Shown here piece by piece: positions 1-4,744 of a stretch of DNA of 5,303 nt; position 1 is the first letter of the stretch, and each line of letters opens with the position of its first letter. The stretch spans positions 1 through 5,303 of the forward strand of contig JACOEF010000483.1 of NCBI GenBank assembly GCA_024998705.1, read 5' to 3'. Origin of the DNA: Nitrospira sp. (lineage in GTDB: Bacteria > Nitrospirota > Nitrospiria > Nitrospirales > Nitrospiraceae). The position numbers were made by a program, and so were the translations under genes. The notes beneath the pieces are model-generated. The model was not told where the DNA came from. It saw nothing but the letters and a program-made list of their open reading frames with translations, and made no database searches.

Positions 1-80
1 CGGGCAAACCCGTTGGAGACGTCCAAAAGGTCGCCGAGGTCGCCCACGCCTTCGAGTGTTTCTTGGAGAATCACCTTCAT
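1..80 (-). CDS. rplI: Ribosomal protein L9, N-terminal fragment (runs off left edge)
   Basis: L9 binds 23S rRNA at the base of the L1 stalk in the large ribosomal subunit and helps maintain translational fidelity. The visible 26 codons read MKVILQETLEGVGDLGDLLD followed by VSNGFA, with an incomplete Arg codon at the edge. This is the typical L9 opening: MKVIL, a short variable stretch, a G-D/E-V/L-V/L-(D/E)-V segment, then the N/D-G-[YF]-A-R motif of the N-terminal RNA-binding domain. The start is fixed by a strong AAGGAG seven bases upstream (88-93). The rest of the gene lies beyond the window. rplI often follows rpsF and rpsR, but here the upstream side holds only a non-coding gap with its own promoter, so in this genome it appears to begin its own transcript. 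Identification is strong because the motif is highly conserved. Confidence 0.93.
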   Translation of the reverse strand, partial: MKVILQETLEGVGDLGDLLDVSNGFA

Positions 81-87
81 ACTGCAA

Positions 88-93
88 CTCCTT
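88..93 (-). promoter_or_regulatory. Ribosome binding site of rplI
   Basis: Read on the minus strand this is AAGGAG, seven bases before the ATG that ends at position 80. It is a near-perfect Shine-Dalgarno sequence, as expected for a highly expressed ribosomal protein, and it supports the L9 start. Confidence 0.85.
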
Positions 94-110
94 CTGTTGG
101 AAAGGGAAAA

Positions 111-139
111 AGCATACTGGCGGGCTGTGCAAAAGTCAA
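111..139 (-). promoter_or_regulatory. Sigma70-type promoter of rplI
   Basis: On the minus strand the -35 box TTGACT (134-139) is followed after exactly 17 bases by the -10 box TATGCT (111-116). Five of six -35 bases and four of six -10 bases match consensus. Transcription would start near position 104, giving a leader of roughly 24 bases that contains the AAGGAG site. Box quality, spacing and position directly before a ribosomal protein gene make this a convincing promoter by eye. It has not been tested experimentally. Confidence 0.7.
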
Positions 140-312
140 TTGATCTGGAGCCACCGGGCGGTTTTCTTCGTGTGGCTCAAAATGCTCGAACAGGCGTTCG
201 GGAGGGCTCTCCCCAGGCATCTTCCGTGTTTTGGTCCGGGGGATCGCACGACCTCGAGGCAGATGGACAGGATCTTTCAGAACTCGTTAAGATGCGTTCC
301 CTATTCGATGAG

Positions 313-346
313 CCATGGTGCCGTGGCGGTGTGACCGGCGCCATGG
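313..346. repeat. 11-bp inverted repeat upstream of the helicase-like gene (operator candidate)
   Basis: The arms CCATGGTGCCG (313-323) and CGGCGCCATGG (336-346) are reverse complements except for one position that would be a G-U pair in RNA. They are separated by 12 bases. The right arm starts on the last base of the proposed -35 box (331-336) and extends into the spacer of the candidate promoter. The dyad could therefore be an operator for a dimeric repressor. It sits upstream of the proposed transcription start, so an RNA hairpin role in that transcript is less likely. The repeat is seen directly; its function is inferred. Confidence 0.5.
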
Positions 347-359
347 GCTAGGCTACGAT
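331..359 (+). promoter_or_regulatory. Possible promoter of the helicase-like gene
   Basis: GTGACC (331-336) and TACGAT (354-359) are spaced by 17 bases, and each matches four of six consensus positions. Transcription would begin near 366, just before the G-rich ribosome site and the ATG at 384. The match is moderate and could occur by chance. Its position directly before the gene and its overlap with the inverted repeat are what favour it. Confidence 0.35.
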
Positions 360-383
360 GAAAGGCGGGGGGAAGAACGGATC

Positions 384-1865
384 ATGACCGCACTACCAGG
401 CACCTTACCCGATCTTCTCGATCAGTTGGCCGCGACGCTGGACGGCGAGGCGGCGCGCAGTACGGAGCAGGGGCTCGACCAGTCGATTCCGCTCACGCGC
501 GGCCGGCTACTCCAGACCGTCGGCAATTTGCATTTGTATGAGTTTTTTCTGCCTGCCGACGTGCTGGTCGGTGCCGATCTGTCAGCGACTCTGCTCTTGG
601 GCGAAGAGGTCGAACCGACGGAGGGGATCGTGCTGTTTCAGGACGGGGAACGCCTCGTGTTGCAATTGTTCGATGCCATCGGCGATGTGGTGCCTCACGC
701 CACTCTGGTACCGGATGCCGGCGGATTGGCCCTTACTACCAGCCGCCGTTTGACCGAGATGAGCAAGACGGGGACCTCCTACACACTAGGCCCGGCTGAG
801 CGGCTTCTGCCCGTTTTCGAGGCGGGGCAAACCGGAGACAGGGTGGTGTTGGAGGCTCTGGTTCCTACCTCCGTGCTGACGCCCTTGTGGCAAGATGATC
901 TGACGGCGCGTCGGCAAAAGCTGGCCACGCTTGTCATTGAGCTGCTGCGAGGCAACAAACGCATTCTTCTCGTGGCCCCGGACCACGAGAGCGCCGATGC
1001 GATCACCCTGCTCACGGCTCGGGCGATGAAAGCGGCCGGACTGACGTTCAAGAGTTGGCTGAGTCGGTATGAAGTGGCGACCAGCAAGGAGAGCGGAGGC
1101 ATTCCTCTTCCGGATTTGGGATTTGAGGCGCAAATGCATCAGTTCTATGCCAAGTCTCGATCCGACAAGGCGGTCTTGCGTAAAAAGTACGACCGGTTTC
1201 GTGAACTCACGCCGATTCTGGCCTACAAGGCTCAGAAGCAGAAGGATCTGGACGAGGTGCGGCTGTTGGAATGGCGACTCGTGACTCAGTTGACGGATTT
1301 TCTGGCTAAGATCAAGGATATCGACCAGACCCTGACCGACTATGAACAGCTTCCCATCTGGAAGCGGCTGTCGATGCAGGCGGTAGGGAAAAATGTCGAA
1401 ACCCTGCGCGAGTACAAAGTGATCTACGAGCGGCACTGTGCCGGGCTTCGCCATGAAGTCGATATTGCCAAGGAGCGGATTGCCGAATTAATTCCCGAGG
1501 CGACGGTTCCGAAGGAGCTCAAGCCGGAATTTGCCGAACTCAAGGAAGAAGTGATCCGGTTGGGGGGGACGAAGAAGATTCGCGAGCTGTTGGCGGCGCA
1601 GGAGGATACGAACCGGCAGGCCTTTGTGCAGAACCGGCGGGTCATCGTCACGACGGCGGCGCGGGTGGCGGCCGATCCGTTGTTTCGCAAGGGGCGGTTC
1701 GACGTGTTGATTGCGGACGAGGCCCCGCGTATTCGCGCAGCCTTCCTGTTGGCGTCGGCCGGGTTGGTTCGCGAACGGATTGTGCTCAGCGGCGACCTGC
1801 GCGAGGTGACGGCAGGTGGCGCCTGGAATCTCACCGACGGTGTTCTGACCGCAGGCTGTAGTTGA
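384..1865 (+). CDS. UPF1-like SF1 helicase-related protein lacking Walker A and RecA2 (493 aa)
   Basis: I do not recognise a named gene. Residues 1-160 form a mixed, probably beta-rich N-terminal domain with no motif I can name. Residues 180-199 (ATLVIELLRG then KRILLVAP) resemble the helix and strand leading into motif Ia of UPF1/DNA2-type helicases. Residues about 260-410 are charged and heptad-like, a probable coiled coil at the place where UPF1-like proteins carry stalk insertions. Residues 420-448 (VIVTTAARVA, then FDVLIADEAP) match motif Ic and the Walker B/DEAx motif II, and 467-474 (VLSGDLRE) matches motif III (VGDxxQ). The glycine-rich P-loop expected near residues 172-180 is missing: only DDLTARRQKL is there. 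The protein ends about 20 residues after motif III, so motifs IV-VI are absent. Ordinary ATP-driven unwinding therefore looks unlikely; a structural or regulatory role is inferred. I prefer ATG 384, eight bases after GGGGGGAAG (367-375), over the in-frame ATG at 315, which lies in the inverted repeat with no ribosome site. The gene diverges from rplI and precedes a tRNA gene. Confidence 0.75.
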   Translation: MTALPGTLPDLLDQLAATLDGEAARSTEQGLDQSIPLTRGRLLQTVGNLHLYEFFLPADVLVGADLSATLLLGEEVEPTEGIVLFQDGERLVLQLFDAIGDVVPHATLVPDAGGLALTTSRRLTEMSKTGTSYTLGPAERLLPVFEAGQTGDRVVLEALVPTSVLTPLWQDDLTARRQKLATLVIELLRGNKRILLVAPDHESADAITLLTARAMKAAGLTFKSWLSRYEVATSKESGGIPLPDLGFEAQMHQFYAKSRSDKAVLRKKYDRFRELTPILAYKAQKQKDLDEVRLLEWRLVTQLTDFLAKIKDIDQTLTDYEQLPIWKRLSMQAVGKNVETLREYKVIYERHCAGLRHEVDIAKERIAELIPEATVPKELKPEFAELKEEVIRLGGTKKIRELLAAQEDTNRQAFVQNRRVIVTTAARVAADPLFRKGRFDVLIADEAPRIRAAFLLASAGLVRERIVLSGDLREVTAGGAWNLTDGVLTAGCS

Positions 1866-1902
1866 TCGATCCCGGTCGCCCGATAATTTCGCGTCCCTCA
1901 CC

Positions 1903-1931
1903 TTGACGGGTCGAAACCGATCAGCGATAAT
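1903..1931 (+). promoter_or_regulatory. Sigma70-type promoter of the tRNA-Leu gene
   Basis: TTGACG (1903-1908) and GATAAT (1926-1931) are separated by exactly 17 bases, and each differs from consensus at one position. The predicted transcription start near 1938 lies about 16 bases before the mature tRNA 5' end, leaving a short leader for RNase P to remove. This is the best promoter in the window. Confidence 0.75.
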
Positions 1932-1953
1932 CCCGCTCTATTCTTCACTTCAA

Positions 1954-2040
1954 GCCGAAGTGGCGGAACTGGCAGACGCACTTGTTTCAGGTACCAGCGC
2001 CCGCAAGGGTATCCGGGTTCAACTCCCGGCTTCGGCACCA
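1954..2040 (+). tRNA. tRNA-Leu (anticodon CAG)
   Basis: The gene decodes CUG leucine codons. A complete type II cloverleaf can be folded. The acceptor stem pairs GCCGAAG with CTTCGGC. The D stem is GCG/CGC around a loop containing GG. The anticodon loop TTCAGGT has CAG at 1988-1990. The long variable arm is CCC-GCAA-GGG, the T arm is CCGGG-TTCAACT-CCCGG, and the discriminator A and CCA are encoded. The long variable arm and discriminator A73 are standard for bacterial tRNA-Leu. One oddity: the third pair of the anticodon stem is U-C (1983 with 1995) while the other four pairs are normal. No clear terminator follows, and no second copy of the tRNA 3' end, such as an attachment-site repeat, is visible in the window. 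Confidence 0.96.
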
Positions 2041-2357
2041 TCACACAAGATAGCTCGCCCCTGAGTCTCTCTAGTTCCTTCCTGGCTACAAGCATGAGCG
2101 GTAGCGGTGGGCTTCCTGTGTGCGACCCTCCTGGTCCACTCCCGTACCACACCTCTATGGTCGTGGTCGGTAAGAGGCCGACGCGGTGGCCGACGCAGCT
2201 GAGTCGGCAGAAGGCTTTGAATGCCGTGCCACCGCATGCCATGTAGCCCTGTTGGTTCGGCCCTACCACTTTTCACGTTAAGTTTGTACGATGTCGCGCA
2301 GTTCGTGCGAGATTCCATGCTGGGCGCGCCCAACAATCACCCCACTCACCTCACTGA
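2041..2357. other. Intergenic region between tRNA-Leu and the P450 gene
   Basis: About 317 bases with no supported gene. The open frames on the minus strand are partly antisense translations of the tRNA. Between 2165 and 2208 there are alternating complementary segments: GTCGG (2166-2170), GCCGAC (2177-2182), GCCGAC (2189-2194) and GTCGGC (2203-2208). These allow mutually exclusive hairpins. No T-run follows them, so a classical terminator is not visible, and no good promoter for the P450 gene was found. Confidence 0.55.
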
Positions 2358-3740
2358 ATGCCTGTGGATGTGAAGTCATCTCCTGCGCTGATCGATGTGC
2401 CCGGCGGCGAACTTCTCCTCGGCCACCTGCGTGTGTTCAGGCGGCAACCGCTGGAGGCCATGTCACAGTGGTGGCGCCGGCACGGCGATGCGCTGCGCTT
2501 TCGGCTCGGCCCCAAGACGCTGTATCTCTTCAGCCATCCCGATCTCGCGGAAGAGATTCTCGTCCATCAGGCCGATCGTTTCGTGAAAGTCTATGAGCCG
2601 CAGCGTCCTACCGGCCTTGCGTTGGTCCTAGGTAACGGATTGGTGACCAGTTCGGGCGAAGTCTGGAAGCGGCACCGGCGTATCATCCAGCCGGTCTTTC
2701 ATCGCACCCGCATGGCGGCGATGGCTGAGCGTATGGCGGAGGTGGGGGAACAGCGTCTCTCAGGCTGGACGGCCCACGCGGGACGGTCGGTCGATATCGC
2801 CGATGAAATGATGCGGCTGGCGCTCGAGGTGATTTCTCACACGATGTTTCATACGGACGTGGCAGATCATATCGACCACATCAGTCATGCGCTGCGGGTA
2901 AGCCTGAAGTATGCGTTCGATTCGTTTCACAGTCCCGTGCGCGTCCCTCAGTGGGTGCCGACGCCGCGCAACCGCGAATTTCGTCTCGCCCTGCAGTACC
3001 TGGACAAGCTGATTTATGGATTGATCGCCGAGCGGCGCCGCACCGGCGCGCAGTACGACGACCTCCTCGATCTTCTCCTCAAGGCCCGTGATGAGGAAAC
3101 GGGTGCCGAGCTGAGCGATCAGGAACTGCGGGATGAAGCGCTGACCATCTTTGCGGCCGGGCATGAGACCACCGCCAATGCCCTCGCCTGGACCTGGTAC
3201 CTGCTCGCCACCCATCCGGAGGTCGCGGCGCGTTTTCATGAAGAGATAGACCGGGTGCTGCAGGGGCGAACACCCACGGCCGGCGATCTTCACCAACTCC
3301 CGTATACCCGCGCAGTCTTCGATGAAGCGGTTCGTTTATTTCCTCCGGTGCCGGCGGTCCAGCGCAAGGCCGCCACTAGCACGAGTATCGGCGGGTTCTC
3401 CCTGCCTGCCGGGGCGATTGTTCTGGTGGGGATTTATCACCTGCATCGCCACCCGGCCTTCTGGCGAGATCCTGAGCGATTCATGCCGGAGCGATGGTTG
3501 GAGAGTGAACGGCCGGCTGCCCGCTGCGCGTATTTGCCGTTCGGCGCAGGGTCGCGAGCCTGCGTGGGTACGCACTTCGCGACGGTGGAAGGACCGCTGC
3601 TCCTGGCGCTGATCGGCCGCCGCTACGAATTGCAGCTTGCGCAGGAAGACGTCGAGCCTGAGATCCTGGTGACCTTGCGCCCGAAACACGGCATCCGTAT
3701 GACCATCCAGCCACGACATCAGCCGCGCCAGTCCGCCTAA
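2358..3740 (+). CDS. Cytochrome P450 (460 aa, soluble bacterial type)
   Basis: This is a haem-thiolate monooxygenase that would insert one oxygen atom from O2 into an organic substrate using electrons from a partner reductase. All hallmark elements appear in order: a proline-containing N-terminal stretch (PGGELLLGHL, 15-24), the C-helix WKRHR (103-107), the I-helix oxygen-activation motif AAGHETTAN (266-274), the K-helix EAVR (E323, R326), PERF/PERW in the meander region (372-380), and the haem loop FGAGSRACVG (395-404) with Cys402 as axial ligand. The C-terminal LRPKHGIRM resembles the CYP102/CYP4-like branch. Length is normal for a single-domain P450. There is no membrane anchor and no fused reductase, so a cytosolic enzyme with a separate ferredoxin or flavodoxin partner is likely. 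An in-frame TGA directly before ATG 2358 excludes a longer start, and there is no Shine-Dalgarno sequence, so a nearby GTG (2364 or 2370) remains possible. The substrate cannot be told from sequence. No redox partner or pathway gene is adjacent here. Confidence 0.96.
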   Translation: MPVDVKSSPALIDVPGGELLLGHLRVFRRQPLEAMSQWWRRHGDALRFRLGPKTLYLFSHPDLAEEILVHQADRFVKVYEPQRPTGLALVLGNGLVTSSGEVWKRHRRIIQPVFHRTRMAAMAERMAEVGEQRLSGWTAHAGRSVDIADEMMRLALEVISHTMFHTDVADHIDHISHALRVSLKYAFDSFHSPVRVPQWVPTPRNREFRLALQYLDKLIYGLIAERRRTGAQYDDLLDLLLKARDEETGAELSDQELRDEALTIFAAGHETTANALAWTWYLLATHPEVAARFHEEIDRVLQGRTPTAGDLHQLPYTRAVFDEAVRLFPPVPAVQRKAATSTSIGGFSLPAGAIVLVGIYHLHRHPAFWRDPERFMPERWLESERPAARCAYLPFGAGSRACVGTHFATVEGPLLLALIGRRYELQLAQEDVEPEILVTLRPKHGIRMTIQPRHQPRQSA

Positions 3741-3754
3741 AGCGAGCGGGGCTT

Positions 3755-3868
3755 TCATTCGAACAGGCTGTCTCTGTCTTTTAGAAGCGTGAGGGATGGA
3801 ACGACGATCCGGCAGCCGTCGTATTGCTTGCGGAAGCGGTTCAGTAGCTGACCGGGATCATCAACCAA
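3755..3868 (-). CDS. Possible 37-codon ORF overlapping the FliL-like gene end (doubtful)
   Basis: After the FliL-like stop codon, another minus-strand frame reads NRFRKQYDGCRIVVPS and continues to LLKDRDSLFE before a TGA at 3755-3757. The codons look protein-like, with mostly G or C in third positions, and the composition resembles the end of a small DNA-binding protein. The only available start is TTG at 3868, inside the FliL-like gene, with no ribosome site before it. It could be a gene remnant, a translationally coupled small protein or chance. I do not assign a function. Confidence 0.2.
   Translation of the reverse strand: MVDDPGQLLNRFRKQYDGCRIVVPSLTLLKDRDSLFE
3801..3822. repeat. 6-bp inverted repeat downstream of the FliL-like gene
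   Basis: ACGACG (3801-3806) and CGTCGT (3817-3822) can pair around a 10-base loop, about 20 bases past the stop of the minus-strand FliL-like gene. The position suits a terminator or RNA-stabilising hairpin for that transcript. No T-run follows on the minus strand, so intrinsic termination is not supported. Confidence 0.3.
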
Positions 3869-4302
3869 TTGGTGATGTAGACGTTCCGGACCTGTCCTTC
3901 GGGAAGTAACTTGTTGATGGCGCGTTGAATGTCGGCTCGCAAGGCTGGCAGCTGCCCGGCTGTACGCAGGTCGCTGGCGGCATAGGAGTGAAGGATTTCC
4001 ATGACCTTCCGGTCGATCGTGTCGTGACGGGCCTTGATCAATCCAGCGGTGCCCGAGCGATCGAGTTCCAAGGATAGATTCACTTGTACCTGATAGTATC
4101 GTTGGCCATCATCGACGGGTGCGACGACAGGCGGCAGATTGAGGGTCACGCCGGGTTGCACCTCTGAAGAGTCCGGTGTCGCTGTCTGCAAGGAAAACGT
4201 GCGCGGCATCAGATCCGTATAGGAAACGCCCGCGAGATAGCCCACGAGCACAAGGATGCCGGAGATGCTGAGGAGCAAGACGATACTGAATCGAGTGGTC
4301 AT
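3841..4302 (-). CDS. FliL-domain membrane protein (153 aa)
   Basis: FliL proteins are single-pass inner-membrane proteins with a periplasmic domain that surrounds the flagellar stator and supports torque. This protein has the same layout. Residues 1-6 are cytoplasmic. A hydrophobic segment at about 7-27 (SIVLLLSISGILVLVGYLAG) is a membrane anchor without a cleavage site. A proline-rich linker follows, then a FliL-like core with YYQVQVNLSLELD (about 69-81), KARHDTIDRKVMEILHSYAASDLRT and ALRADIQRAINKLL, ending in the characteristic V-x-x-VYITNWLMIPV strand. Length matches FliL (about 150-170 residues). No flagellar gene adjoins it here, so it may be a paralogue with another envelope role, and I leave the symbol empty. 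No Shine-Dalgarno sequence precedes ATG 4300-4302. A possible promoter lies so close that the mRNA may be leaderless or nearly so. It converges with the P450 gene. Confidence 0.8.
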   Translation of the reverse strand: MTTRFSIVLLLSISGILVLVGYLAGVSYTDLMPRTFSLQTATPDSSEVQPGVTLNLPPVVAPVDDGQRYYQVQVNLSLELDRSGTAGLIKARHDTIDRKVMEILHSYAASDLRTAGQLPALRADIQRAINKLLPEGQVRNVYITNWLMIPVSY

Positions 4303-4310
4303 GTGTCGTG

Positions 4311-4340
4311 TATATAGGGGTGAAAGGGTTCGGTGTTCAA
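4311..4340 (-). promoter_or_regulatory. Possible promoter of the FliL-like gene
   Basis: On the minus strand, TTGAAC (4335-4340) and TATATA (4311-4316) are spaced by 18 bases, each matching four of six consensus positions. Initiation would fall within a few bases of the start codon ending at 4302. Together with the missing ribosome site this suggests a leaderless or very short leader. The evidence is positional only. Confidence 0.35.
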
Positions 4341-4460
4341 TGCGCCGCGATCCTGCCTATGGCATATCCAGGCCACAACGGCGTCCTGAATAACAGTAGC
4401 AGTTCTTTCGCAATTGTCAGCAGGTGGTTATCATCGGTTTGCACTAGAAAATTCCTAGGG

Positions 4461-4480
4461 CTGCCGGTTGTTGCCGGTTG
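4461..4480. repeat. Tandem 10-bp repeat, two copies
   Basis: CTGCCGGTTG is followed directly by TTGCCGGTTG, identical at nine of ten positions. With only two copies it may be chance, replication slippage or a pair of same-face binding half-sites one helical turn apart. Confidence 0.5.
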
Positions 4481-4744
4481 GTATGGTTAGGCCAGGCTCA
4501 CATCGGTTCATGGTCATCTTATGGTTATTATCAGGCACTTAGGTGGACGGGAAGAGGATGAGAAGGGCGTGTGTAATGGATCTCGTGGCGGTTTTTGCCA
4601 GAAGAATCCTATGGGAGACAGTCACCCGCTCGCGTTCCATCACAGTGCTACACTCCGCCTTCATGAGGTCGGCCGTTTCACCGGGCCTCGCCTCTAACCG
4701 AACGTGCGTCACCGCCCGCCCTCGTATGGTCCCAAGGCTTGTTG

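Larger units (their letters stand above)
81..383. other. Divergent intergenic region between rplI and the helicase-like gene
   Basis: About 300 bases separate the two divergent starts. The left third holds the rplI ribosome site and promoter. Just upstream of that promoter, GAGCCAC (148-154) and GTGGCTC (172-178) form a 7-bp stem with a 17-base loop. No T-run follows on either strand, so it is not a standard terminator. The right end holds an inverted repeat and a possible plus-strand promoter (separate entries). The middle, roughly 180-310, shows no recognisable gene. Open frames there have no family resemblance and no ribosome site. Confidence 0.6.
4303..4744. other. Gene-free region between the FliL-like and M6 peptidase genes
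   Basis: About 440 bases between two minus-strand genes with no convincing coding frame. Short plus-strand open frames here lack ribosome sites and family resemblance. The segment holds the possible FliL-like promoter at its left end, a 10-bp tandem repeat, near-repeats of TGGTTATYATC at 4425-4435 and 4522-4532, an 8-bp CATCGGTT repeated at 4432-4439 and 4501-4508, and a G-rich structured stretch near 4664-4740 on the minus strand. The large spacing argues against one operon for the two flanking genes. Confidence 0.55.

Noticed and set aside
148..178. 7-bp hairpin upstream of the rplI promoter as a terminator
   Set aside because: The loop is 17 bases and neither side is followed by a T-run. 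No gene ends nearby that would need it.
13..351. Plus-strand open frames over the rplI start and the divergent gap
   Set aside because: They run antisense to L9, have no ribosome site and show no family resemblance.
786..1454. 222-codon minus-strand open frame inside the helicase-like gene
   Set aside because: The plus-strand frame has helicase motifs and consistent codon use. The opposite frame has no motif and is a shadow of GC-rich coding sequence.
1954..2040. tRNA-Leu as an integration site for a genomic island
   Set aside because: No integrase gene and no repeat of the tRNA 3' end is visible downstream within the window.
1898..2269. Minus-strand open frame of 123 codons across the tRNA gene
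   Set aside because: Its C-terminal half (KPGVEPGYPCGRWYLKQ and onward) is simply the antisense translation of tRNA-Leu, a familiar false prediction, and no ribosome site precedes it.
2760..3296. 178-codon minus-strand open frame inside the P450 gene
   Set aside because: It is fully antisense to a P450 with all catalytic motifs.
3739..3755. AAAGC/GCTTT hairpin at the P450 stop codon as a terminator
   Set aside because: The stem has only five pairs, three of them A-T, and no T-run follows, so intrinsic termination is not supported.
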